Positions 9,101-15,721 of a DNA stretch of 34,054 bases are shown piece by piece (positions within the stretch are counted from its first letter, which is position 1; every line of letters starts with the position of its first letter). Location of the stretch: NCBI GenBank assembly GCA_029568995.1, contig JAKPYU010000796.1, positions 1-34,054 on the forward strand, given 5' to 3'. The notes beneath the pieces are model-generated. The model had not been told where the DNA came from. It searched no databases and saw only the letters and a program-made list of their open reading frames with translations. This stretch comes from Candidatus Omnitrophota bacterium. GTDB taxonomy: Bacteria > Hinthialibacterota > Hinthialibacteria > Hinthialibacterales > JAKPRU01. Both the position numbers and the translations under genes were made by a program.

Positions 9101-9517
9101 ATGATCCTGAACCTGACCGATCCTCTCGGATATGTGCGCCTCCTGGCCGGGCCGCTTCCGCTCCCCGGGATCACATTTCCACGCACCATTACCGCGCAAT
9201 GCCATGTCAAGGCGGTGAAGAACGGAGAAGGATACTTTGCCATTGCGATGACGAACGGCCTGCACACGGCGGTGACCTACATGAGCAACGATAACCTTCC
9301 CCGCAACGGCGACTGGGTAAAAGTCTCCGTGACCGGCGACTTCCGCGTTCAGGCTGGAATCAATCCGATCCTGCTCTTGCAGAATCGGTATCTCCCCGGC
9401 GCGGTTCCCGGCCTGGTGAAGGATGCGGCAACCCTGGCGGTCGACGATATCACCGTTCACGCCGTTCAGGACCCCTCCTGGTTCTGGGACAAGCAAAGCC
9501 TGCGGTACGAGAACTGA
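6200..9517 (+). CDS. Secreted NHL-repeat beta-propeller protein with Thr-Pro linker
   Basis: About 1105 residues. I chose the ATG at 6200 because AGGAG (6187-6191) lies 8 bases upstream; starts at 6143 and 6194 are in frame but less well placed. A signal peptide follows (hydrophobic ILIVFLTTLFLLWAA, cleavage near VASGQ). Residues of about 40-380 form six NHL repeats of the pattern GDGGPAT.A....P.G...D..GN..I.D..N..IR.VD, a complete six-bladed propeller. A low-complexity linker of TPT and TPTP steps (about 384-423) joins it to a 680-residue C-terminal part of beta-rich modules. Two stretches there, ending YVYIDNIRVYR and LAVDDITVHAV, resemble jelly-roll carbohydrate-binding domains. No catalytic motif is visible. 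A surface or extracellular binding role is likely; the ligand is unknown. Confidence 0.85.
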   Translation: MYAAAHPQSYPRPWMHSILIVFLTTLFLLWAAHVASGQTPNSYSILNFAGAGIAGFAGDGSPAVEARFNTPWNAAVDPDGNVFIADRDNNRIRRIDRRGIVSTYAGNGFASFSGDGGPATDASLNKPKGVAALSDGSILIADTDNHCIRKVDRGGIITTLAGIGRFAGVGGEVVPATEALFKMPSDLVVDATGNVYVVDSSNFRIRVVDPSGVVRTIAGVGGTEFGYAGDGGPATEALLLYPSGIDLDSQGNIYIVDQFNSVVRKVDTSGIITTIAGIGQQNGFSGDGGPATQAKMTYPQDVLIDDLGNILISDYKNHRIRRVDPSGTIETIAGIGKNGYFGDGGPALLAWLNNPVGLVLYSQDSFLVVDSLNHRVREVTLRDLSQTPTQTPTSTRTPTATATSTPTPRPSNTPTNTPTPLPVNQLAPGISAGRTGVYYTNTNRVYIPVEPKQGTVRVVLSSTENGSGPLSVNDTLALDVTRPDGTIANATVTFSAANPIRPAENVTSLFQKGEHLVTIRLSNLTTDTGTEPQTNTAVWVALLLAPEIRNIPDLRLTVGEDLTAALDLDDYVIDRDSGQAGLKWTYEIKGTVRDLTINDQNVISVRAAATPTEGSIIFRATDGVFSASDEVVVKTSTFLIDPFMKDPAPLLEDYCFITPYSMYNQMLPNGVYAADIPFSATFTGGLGLEAANIARGQAYFFSTFPGGLVENPLPVSLRAYRMNNRRDRDGALIYVSSCIPPIDGDAEADYDFSALTLGSTSWMVGLGGGGTARLGDVPLSLDPLATDGHGLLVTVAPGKSVLLMTPYIDTGEGTITIQGYFAAENPAEPRDLPDISIGLFADSSNLSINTITADEIKGGGQYQLVTSTYDSPTDLLQGVIQISARPYARSTAYVYIDNIRVYRSARKTDRALGKTEIKTAPFDGTFESVLLGLGDMVQIDPTNTSGGEAYLTLLYNHDLFAGGRSQSMILNLTDPLGYVRLLAGPLPLPGITFPRTITAQCHVKAVKNGEGYFAIAMTNGLHTAVTYMSNDNLPRNGDWVKVSVTGDFRVQAGINPILLLQNRYLPGAVPGLVKDAATLAVDDITVHAVQDPSWFWDKQSLRYEN

Positions 9518-9585
9518 TTCCGACCGGCGTTGCTCAAGAGATCTCTCTTTCCGATTTCCGGCACCCTTGTGCCCGGCATTCTCCT

Positions 9586-9597
9586 GGAATGCATTCC
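9586..9597. promoter_or_regulatory. 12-bp perfect palindrome upstream of the rhamnoside cluster
   Basis: GGAATGCATTCC is a perfect palindrome 63 bases before the first gene of the cluster. It could be an operator for a cluster-specific regulator. A 12-mer palindrome can arise by chance, so this is tentative. Confidence 0.25.
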
Positions 9598-9660
9598 CTG
9601 CAAGACGTACAATCAGATCCTCTCGTCTGAGGAGCAAAATCGCTATAACAGGAGCACAGG

Positions 9661-10719
9661 ATGAATTCACGGGAACGGATCAGTCTGACTCTGCAACATC
9701 GCGAACCGGATCGTGTGGCCATACAGGATGCGCCCTGGGAGACCACCGTTGTTCGCTGGCGAAAGGAAGGATTTCCGGAAAATGTCGAGCCGGAAGAGTA
9801 TTTTCACTATGAGATGTCCGGTTTCGGTGCGGATACTTCGTTCCGGCTCCCAGAGGAAACTGTCGAGGAAACCGACGAATATGTTATCAAACGAAACAAC
9901 AACGGCACTCTCCTTCGAAACTGGAAACATACGGCCTCCACACCGGAAATGATCGAATTTACAATCAATTCGTGGGAAGCCTGGGAAGAACACCGGCCCC
10001 GTATGGCCATGGCCAGAGACCGGATCGAGTGGGAGAAGGACTTGGCTCGCAACCGCCGGGAGCGCGAGGCCGGACGCTGGTGCTGTTACAACGCGGCAAT
10101 CGGATACGACCGAACCCAGGGGATCGTCGGCTCCGAGAATCTGCTGATGGCCATGCTGGATGATCCCAAATGGGTTTTCGACATGTTTGAGGTCGCAATC
10201 GACCTCACGATCGCCTGCGCGGAGGAAATGCTGGCAGGCGGATTCGAGTTCGACGGTGCTTTCATGTATGACGACATGGGGTACCGTAACGCTTCCCTGT
10301 TTTCCCCTCATACCTATCGCAACCTTCTGTTTCCGCTGCATAAACGAATCTGCGATTTCTTCCATTCCAAGGGCCTGCCGGTTCTTCTGCACAGCTGCGG
10401 GCGCGTAAGCGAACTCGTCCCGCAACTGATCGAGGCCGGATTTGACTGCCTGCAGCCGCTGGAGTCAAAAGCAGGTATGGATCTGATTCAACTGAAAAAG
10501 GACTTTGGAGAGAGACTATGCTTCATGGGTGGAATCGATGCCCGCGCAATGTCCCATCCCGATCCATCCGTGATCGAGGAAGAAATCAGAACAAAGATTC
10601 CGTTCGCCATGAAAGGCGGGGGCTATATCTACCATTCGGACCACTCGGTCCCGGATGATGTGAGCTTCGAGCAATACAAACGTGTGATTGAGTTAGTCTT
10701 GAAATATGGGACATATTGA
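9661..10719 (+). CDS. URO-D superfamily protein, MtaA/CmuA-like
   Basis: A 352-residue member of the uroporphyrinogen decarboxylase fold family, opening with the family signature NSRERISLTLQHREPDRVA. It resembles the methyltransferase branch (MtaA, CmuA) rather than the haem enzyme. HSCG gives His244 and Cys246, the first two ligands of the H-x-C zinc site that activates thiols in MtaA. Cys263 lies nearby, but the C-terminal position where MtaA carries its last Cys instead reads HSDHSVPDD, with His. The start ATG follows AGGAG (9650-9654) by 6 bases. It is the first gene of a run with the mutarotase (32-base gap) and the rhamnosidase. URO-D proteins are frequent in sugar clusters of environmental bacteria and may handle methylated or other modified sugars. 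That role here is inferred, not shown. Confidence 0.8.
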   Translation: MNSRERISLTLQHREPDRVAIQDAPWETTVVRWRKEGFPENVEPEEYFHYEMSGFGADTSFRLPEETVEETDEYVIKRNNNGTLLRNWKHTASTPEMIEFTINSWEAWEEHRPRMAMARDRIEWEKDLARNRREREAGRWCCYNAAIGYDRTQGIVGSENLLMAMLDDPKWVFDMFEVAIDLTIACAEEMLAGGFEFDGAFMYDDMGYRNASLFSPHTYRNLLFPLHKRICDFFHSKGLPVLLHSCGRVSELVPQLIEAGFDCLQPLESKAGMDLIQLKKDFGERLCFMGGIDARAMSHPDPSVIEEEIRTKIPFAMKGGGYIYHSDHSVPDDVSFEQYKRVIELVLKYGTY

Positions 10720-10751
10720 TTATTGATCGGCTATCGAAAGGATAAGCAACA

Positions 10752-11177
10752 ATGAGTACTCGACCGATTTGTTTGTTGCCTGCCGCGCTTGTTCTCGCGC
10801 TGATCTTTGGCACAGGCTGCGCCCACCAGCCGAAACAGGTCCAGCGTTATGGCATGGTCATCGGAGTCAATCCTGAAAAGGTAGAGGAATACAAAGAGTT
10901 ACACCGGAACGTCTGGCCGGGCGTACTGAAGATGATCAAAGAATGCCATATCGAAAACTATTCGATCTATATGCACGAATTGGATGACGGGCGAATTTAT
11001 CTCTTCAGTTATTTCGAGTACACAGGCGATGATTTTGAGGCGGACATGGCAAAGATGGCCGCGGACAAGACGACCCAAGAGTGGTGGTCTCATTGCGAAC
11101 CCTGCCAGATTCCCATCAAAAACCGCAAAGAAGGCGATTGGTGGGCGAATATGGAAGAGGTATTTCACCTTGATTAA
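10752..11177 (+). CDS. L-rhamnose mutarotase family lipoprotein
   Basis: A 141-residue protein whose residues from about 32 on match the L-rhamnose mutarotase (RhaM/YiiL) family, which interconverts the alpha and beta forms of L-rhamnose. YGMVIGVNPEKVEEYKELH is followed by NVWPGV, including the active-site Tyr and His region, then YSIYMHE and YFEYTGDDFEADM, with TTQEWW near the end. Unlike the cytoplasmic E. coli enzyme it begins with a lipoprotein signal peptide: LLPAALVLALIFGTGC with a lipobox ending at Cys. It is therefore probably anchored in a membrane facing the periplasm. AAAGGA lies 9 bases before the ATG. It sits between a URO-D protein and a GH78 rhamnosidase, which supports rhamnose as substrate. 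Family confidence is high; true mutarotase activity of the exported form is inferred. Confidence 0.85.
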   Translation: MSTRPICLLPAALVLALIFGTGCAHQPKQVQRYGMVIGVNPEKVEEYKELHRNVWPGVLKMIKECHIENYSIYMHELDDGRIYLFSYFEYTGDDFEADMAKMAADKTTQEWWSHCEPCQIPIKNRKEGDWWANMEEVFHLD

Positions 11178-11185
11178 CCTTCCCT

Positions 11186-11214
11186 GTAGGGGCACGTTGC
11201 AACGTGCCCCCTAC
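11186..11214. repeat. Palindromic repeat between mutarotase and rhamnosidase genes (family H)
   Basis: GGGGCACGTTG (11189-11199) is followed at once by its exact complement to 11210, giving a 22-base perfect palindrome flanked by GTA/TAC with one extra C. It ends just before the rhamnosidase ribosome site. Repeats built on GTAGGGGCAC/GTGCCCCTAC arms are known as dispersed elements in other bacteria. Here it may also act as an RNA hairpin that tunes expression within the operon. Confidence 0.7.
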
Positions 11215-11229
11215 CCCATGGAGAATGAC

Positions 11230-13734
11230 ATGACATCAAAGACTCTCGATCTTTCCCCGGCGCGATGGATCTGGTATCCCTCCGGGCGCTGCCTGCAAAA
11301 CACATTTGTTCTGTTTCGTCGCGAATTGGACCTTTCTGGTGCTCCCAAAGCGGCAACCGGGTGGGTTGTTGCAGACAGCCGTTACCGCCTGTTTGTGAAC
11401 GGGCAACGGGTTCAGTGGGGACCCGCACCGGCGGACCCGCAACACCTGGAGGCCGATCCGCTGGATCTGACATCCCTTCTTCATCCGGGCAAGAATGTTA
11501 TTGGCTGCGAAGTACTCTTCTACGGGCGCGGGGAAGGTACCTGGCCGCTCGGCAAACCGGGATTCCTGTTTCAACTGGATATCGAAACAGCAGACGGGAA
11601 TACGAGATCTCTCGTCTCCGATTCATCCTGGCAAGCGCACATGGCGCGCTCCTGGCAGCCGGGACATTACACCCGCTGGTACCTGAGAGCCTTGCAGGAG
11701 GAATTTGACGCCCGCCTGTATCCGTATGGCTGGACCACCGCCGGATTTGTCCCCGATGCGGACTGGCTGCTTGCCATGGAACAGAACTGCCCCGCCGACA
11801 TGCCGGTTCTCTGTTCCACTTATGATGACTACATGATGGATATCATCGGGGACAAAGACCGTTGCGACCTCTCTCCGCGGAGTATTCCTCTACTGAACGA
11901 GGAATTGATTCCAGTCAAGAATCTATCTGAATCCCTATGGATTGCCTGGGATCGTCCTCCACGGGAGTATTTCGATTGCCGGACACCGAATGCATTCCGC
12001 GCGGTCGGCTCACCGTGCGCCGATGAGACGGGGCCGGGGAAATGGCGCGTTGTCCTCGACGGAACCCGTGGCGCAGCATTGACGTTTGAACTTGCCGAAC
12101 AGATTGTCGGTTGGCCCTATTTCACGATCCATGCACCCGCTGGAACCGTTGTGGAATTATTGGTACACGAGGCGCACGAAACTGGCGGCCCACCCCTTCT
12201 GAATACCCATTGGGAATCCTGGTCACGATTCGTTTGTAAAGAAGGCGAGAACACCTTCGAGCCGTTCGACTATGAATCGTTACGATGGCTGCAACTACAC
12301 ATTCACGGCATAGTTGGGGAAGTCCGAATTGAGCGAGTCGGTGTCCGACGTCGGATTTTTCCCTGGCCTCATATCCCGCAAGTATCCTGCTCCGATCCGG
12401 ATTTGCAGAGTCTTCTGGATGCCTCGATCAATACGCTGCACAACTCGGCGCAGGAGACTCTTGTGGACGGCATGGCGCGGGAACGCCAGCAATACAGCGG
12501 CGATTGCGGTCATCAGGCTCACGCGATCTACTTCGCGTTCGGTGAGACACGTCTTCCCGGACGATATATCCATACCTATAGTCAAGGGATAACTCATGAA
12601 GGGTATTTTCTGGATTGCTGGCCTGCGTATGATCGTCTCTGCCGCGTGATGCAGCGCCAACTCTTTCTGTCCAAGTGGGGACCCATTCTCGATCACGGAA
12701 TCGGATTTGTATTCGATTGCTTTCATCACTACATGTATTCGGGAGATCTGTCATCCCTGGAGAAACCGTTCGCGGCTCTGACACGGTTTGTAGAGTACTT
12801 GCGGAGGATTCGACGATCGGACGGCCTTCTGCCGGTAGAGGATATCGGGACGCCGTGTGTGTGGATGGATCACATCGCGTATCAACAGACACGGCATAAG
12901 AAATGCGCGTTCAATCTGTATGCCTCGGCCATGCTGGAGAATGCTTTCGCGCCTCTTTGCATGGCTTTCGGGGATACCGGTCTGGCTCGCGATTCGCAGT
13001 CGCTTGCCCGGGAGATCCTGGAATCTGCGGTGAAGCATTTCTGGCATCCTGAACGAGGCCTGTTTTGTGTGAATCTGCCGTGGCGATCCGAGGAACGAGA
13101 GGATCGTTTCTGTGACCGGTCTCTCGCAACCTCTATCCTTTTCAATCAATGTCCCGGTGATAGAACAGAGGCTGCATTGCGGATGCTGGTGGAATGCCCG
13201 CCGGAGATGGGATTCTCCTATCCGGCAAATGCCGGTTGGCGTCTCTGGGCGCTGGCGAAGGCGGGACGAATAGATGTCATTCTGAAAGATTTCCGCGAGC
13301 GGTGGGCCACCATGGATTCGGTTCGACTCAACAACACCTTGCAGGAAGACTGGGATGCCAGGCCGGATTCTACCGCCTCGGAATGGAGTCATTGCCCGGT
13401 CGCCCCGCTTTACCTGTTCTACATGGCAGTTGCAGGGATTCGACCGTTGGCGCCCGGATTCTCCCGTTGCGAAATCCGTCCGCAGTTGGGCGATCTGGAA
13501 CACGTGAGCCTTGTCGCGCACACCGCGTCGGGACCGATTCGGTTTGAGTCGGATGGAAAGCCAGGCAGTCGCTCTCTCCGCATTCAGCTGCCCGAGCGTT
13601 GCAGCGCCGAGTTGATCCTCCCTGCGGATGAGCACGTGGATCTGTCCTCACTGCCCTCCCCCGTTCCGCCGGGGCACAAGCGTTACGCCCTGCCTTCGGG
13701 AAAGGAGACGGCGTTGCAGTTGAGGACGGTTTAG
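11230..13734 (+). CDS. Alpha-L-rhamnosidase, glycoside hydrolase family 78
   Basis: 834 residues. I chose the ATG at 11230 because GGAG (11220-11223) lies 6 bases upstream and the sequence becomes protein-like there; the frame stays open upstream but runs through the mutarotase gene and the palindrome. N-terminal beta-sandwich modules (WIWYPSG, FRRELDL, VVADSRYRLFVNGQ) precede an (alpha/alpha)6 barrel. The GH78 catalytic motif reads DGMARERQQYSGD, keeping Asp413, Glu418 (general acid) and Asp425, and the general-base Glu sits at about 706 in LQEDWD. C-terminal beta domain IRPLAPGFSRCEIRPQLG is typical. The enzyme inverts and releases terminal L-rhamnose from glycosides. There is no signal peptide, so it is probably cytoplasmic, in contrast to its lipoprotein neighbour. 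Confidence 0.92.
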   Translation: MTSKTLDLSPARWIWYPSGRCLQNTFVLFRRELDLSGAPKAATGWVVADSRYRLFVNGQRVQWGPAPADPQHLEADPLDLTSLLHPGKNVIGCEVLFYGRGEGTWPLGKPGFLFQLDIETADGNTRSLVSDSSWQAHMARSWQPGHYTRWYLRALQEEFDARLYPYGWTTAGFVPDADWLLAMEQNCPADMPVLCSTYDDYMMDIIGDKDRCDLSPRSIPLLNEELIPVKNLSESLWIAWDRPPREYFDCRTPNAFRAVGSPCADETGPGKWRVVLDGTRGAALTFELAEQIVGWPYFTIHAPAGTVVELLVHEAHETGGPPLLNTHWESWSRFVCKEGENTFEPFDYESLRWLQLHIHGIVGEVRIERVGVRRRIFPWPHIPQVSCSDPDLQSLLDASINTLHNSAQETLVDGMARERQQYSGDCGHQAHAIYFAFGETRLPGRYIHTYSQGITHEGYFLDCWPAYDRLCRVMQRQLFLSKWGPILDHGIGFVFDCFHHYMYSGDLSSLEKPFAALTRFVEYLRRIRRSDGLLPVEDIGTPCVWMDHIAYQQTRHKKCAFNLYASAMLENAFAPLCMAFGDTGLARDSQSLAREILESAVKHFWHPERGLFCVNLPWRSEEREDRFCDRSLATSILFNQCPGDRTEAALRMLVECPPEMGFSYPANAGWRLWALAKAGRIDVILKDFRERWATMDSVRLNNTLQEDWDARPDSTASEWSHCPVAPLYLFYMAVAGIRPLAPGFSRCEIRPQLGDLEHVSLVAHTASGPIRFESDGKPGSRSLRIQLPERCSAELILPADEHVDLSSLPSPVPPGHKRYALPSGKETALQLRTV

Positions 13735-13748
13735 TCCGGCCTCTTCGC

Positions 13749-13773
13749 CCGGGAGAGGGCTGGGGTGAGGGCG
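13749..13773. repeat. Dispersed repeat, family C, copy 1
   Basis: A 25-base segment (GGGAGAGGGCTGGGGTGAGG core) just after the rhamnosidase stop codon is identical to 14990-15014. The two direct copies bracket the WD40 gene. Confidence 0.8.
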
Positions 13774-13925
13774 TTCTTGGTCGCCGGTAGTACCTTGCCT
13801 GATTCCATTCTCGTTTGGCTGTATGTCAGGCTAATTCGTTTGCAGAACACCAGGTAGACAAGTTGGGTTACTACATACACTGCCAGCCCGTATATCCTGG
13901 CAAACGGTTTCTGAAGGGGGAAGAA

Positions 13926-14963
13926 ATGAAAAGGTTTTTTTTTCTTGTTATTGTCTGCGGTGTGGCAGGCCCATCTCTTGCAGAACAAGTGGTCACACCT
14001 TCGCGACAAGTGGGCTTGCATGGAGAAGACTGGATACACCAAATGGTCTTCTCTCCGGACGGGAAGCAGATCCTTGCCGGATGTGCGGATGGATCTGTGA
14101 AGTTGTGGGACACGGGGACAGGAGCTCTTCTTCGCACATTTCAGCATTGCGGCATGATCCGCCGCATGATTCGCACGCATCACTTTCATCCGTCTATAGC
14201 ATTTTCCCCCGACGGAACGAAGATTCTGACCGGGGGCATGAATGGATCAGGCATTTTGTGGAACGTGGCTGATGGCAAAACTGTCCGCACTTTCTCAGGA
14301 CCGGAGGGGCGTTTTGAAAATGTCTTGTTTTCTCCCGATGGATCTCGGATTGCAGCGCAGGATAGGCATCAGGTAATGGTCTGGAACACGGAAACCTCTC
14401 AGCTTGTGCGTTCTATTCCAGGTGGAGGGCGAATCATTGGATTCTCGCCGGACGGACGCCGTATTCTCATCGACATGAAAGACGGGATGTCCCTATGTGA
14501 TGTCGAGACCGGTGAAGTAGTCCGCACACTCAGGGCACGTGGCTATCACGGCGCTTTCTCGCCGGACGGCTCGAAGGCGATTGTGGGCGTGATTTATGGA
14601 ATGTCTGCATTGTGGGACCTGAGTACCGGGGATAAGATCTTTGAGTTTCAACCGCATACGAGTGGTCTCTGGTGCATGAGATTCTCGCCCGATGGCAAGA
14701 AGATTATCACCGGCGGAGAAACCTATACCCCGGCGTCCACTTCTGTGGGAGAAGCGAGAATATGGGACGCAGCAAATGGGGACCTTCTGTTCACTCTCTC
14801 CAGTCCCACATACATCGGGAGTACAGTGAGCGCCTTTTTTCTGCCCGATGGACAGTCTGTCTTGACAGCAGCCAACGACGGCTCGGTGCTGTACTGGGAC
14901 ATTTCTGGATGCAATGAGATTGACAACATGCGTGTCAATGTCCTTTCAGGCGATGGTTTCTAA
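13926..14963 (+). CDS. Exported WD40-repeat protein, seven-bladed propeller
   Basis: 345 residues. The ATG at 13926 is preceded by a purine-rich AAGGGGGAAG stretch and opens a signal peptide (KRFFFLVIVCGVAGPSLAE). Seven WD40-type blades follow, each with FSPDG or a close form and ending in WD or WN: LAGCADGSVKLWD, LTGGMNGSGILWN, VMVWNTETSQ, LCDVETGE, ALWDLSTGD, ARIWDAANGD and LYWDISG. Seven blades make a closed propeller, so the protein looks complete. WD40 proteins are usually scaffolds; no partner is evident. Identical 25-base repeats lie on both sides of the gene, which has no operon partner in the correct spacing. Confidence 0.88.
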   Translation: MKRFFFLVIVCGVAGPSLAEQVVTPSRQVGLHGEDWIHQMVFSPDGKQILAGCADGSVKLWDTGTGALLRTFQHCGMIRRMIRTHHFHPSIAFSPDGTKILTGGMNGSGILWNVADGKTVRTFSGPEGRFENVLFSPDGSRIAAQDRHQVMVWNTETSQLVRSIPGGGRIIGFSPDGRRILIDMKDGMSLCDVETGEVVRTLRARGYHGAFSPDGSKAIVGVIYGMSALWDLSTGDKIFEFQPHTSGLWCMRFSPDGKKIITGGETYTPASTSVGEARIWDAANGDLLFTLSSPTYIGSTVSAFFLPDGQSVLTAANDGSVLYWDISGCNEIDNMRVNVLSGDGF

Positions 14964-14977
14964 ACATAGAGTCACTG

Positions 14978-15014
14978 CCCCCTCTCTCTCCGGGAGAGGG
15001 CTGGGGTGAGGGCG
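14978..15014. repeat. Dispersed repeat, family C, copy 2, with hairpin
   Basis: CCCTCTC and GAGAGGG form a 7-bp stem (14980-15000), followed by CTGGGGTGAGGGCG. The last 25 bases (14990-15014) are identical to 13749-13773. It lies just past the WD40 stop codon and could also end that transcript. Confidence 0.7.
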
Positions 15015-15104
15015 CCAATACATCCCCTCGCCCGCCATTCCTCTTGAGCCATATCCCATCCCAATGGAAAATCTGTGGAAATATCACGTGGGAGGTGTCA
15101 CCCG

Positions 15105-15437
15105 ATGAACGAGCAATCCGGACCGAGGGAAGTGACTTTTCAGGATTTCATTTTCATGATGTCCACATCGGCCCTGGTCGGCTTGGGGCATGTCCCCAAT
15201 CCGGTCACCAACAAGTACGAGACAGATCTGGAATCCGTGCGCCAAACCATTTCCCTGTTGACCATGATCCAGCAGAAAACGAAAGGCAATCTCACATCGG
15301 ACGAGGACGATATGCTGGAGCGGCTTCTTCATGAGCTGCGGATGGGGTATATCACCAAGGCCAAGGAAGGCCCCACCGAATCCCCTGCCGAAGAAGAAGA
15401 GAAGGAAGAAAGACCCGGGAGAATCATTCTTCCGTGA
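15105..15437 (+). CDS. DUF1844 family protein
   Basis: 110 residues. The ATG at 15105 is chosen because GGAGG (15091-15095) lies 9 bases upstream; a start at 15075 has no such site. The core TFQDFIFMMSTSALVGLGH, then a Pro-Val-Thr stretch, DLESVRQTISLLTMIQQKTKG and LTSDEDDMLERLLHELRMGY, is the conserved DUF1844 domain, of unknown function, common in Deltaproteobacteria, Acidobacteria and candidate phyla. The last 25 residues are a charged, Glu-rich tail. It stands alone between the WD40 gene and the sugar-acid cassette. Family assignment is confident; no function can be given. Confidence 0.85.
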   Translation: MNEQSGPREVTFQDFIFMMSTSALVGLGHVPNPVTNKYETDLESVRQTISLLTMIQQKTKGNLTSDEDDMLERLLHELRMGYITKAKEGPTESPAEEEEKEERPGRIILP

Positions 15438-15507
15438 AATCCGGTATTGCTTCACGGTGGCATCTGAGAGTGTGTCTCAAGATCTGCCAACGAGCTCGAC
15501 AGCCTAT

Positions 15508-15543
15508 TCCCCAAAGTTTGGGGGAGATACAGAGGGGGTTGAT
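15508..15543. repeat. Dispersed repeat, family B, diverged copy
   Basis: TCCCCAAA-G-TTTGGGGGA forms a hairpin, followed by GAGGGGGTTGAT. The layout (CCCC/GGGG stem, G-rich stretch, TTGAT end) matches the exact family B copies at 17732-17771 and 29728-29767, but with many changes. Confidence 0.5.
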
Positions 15544-15603
15544 CTTATTACACTTAATCGACACACCACCCGCCCTTAAGCCCCCGAAGTCCCACCCCCA
15601 CGG

Positions 15604-15669
15604 TTGACAAGAAGATCATTCTGCTATACAAGTATCTATTGACACTCGTATATCTTATTACATGTATCT
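15604..15669 (+). promoter_or_regulatory. Promoter/operator region of the oxidoreductase-aldolase cassette
   Basis: Two TTGACA boxes occur at 15604-15609 and 15639-15644 in an AT-rich stretch before the gene at 15722. TATACA at 15625-15630 could serve the first, although a 15-base spacer is short. Two near-palindromic sites, ATACAAGTAT (15626-15635) and TTACATGTAT (15658-15667), lie 32 bases apart and share 10 of 12 bases when extended to ...CT. Such paired sites suggest a dimeric repressor such as a GntR- or LacI-type sugar regulator, which is not encoded in the window. Confidence 0.45.
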
Positions 15670-15721
15670 TCGGTAAACAGACCTCAGGTGCCTCTATGCT
15701 TGCAGGCAGGAGAGATTCGAG

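Noticed and set aside
6566-9670. Large minus-strand frames opposite the NHL protein gene
   Set aside because: They are antisense to clear NHL repeats and a signal peptide, and their products look like no protein family.
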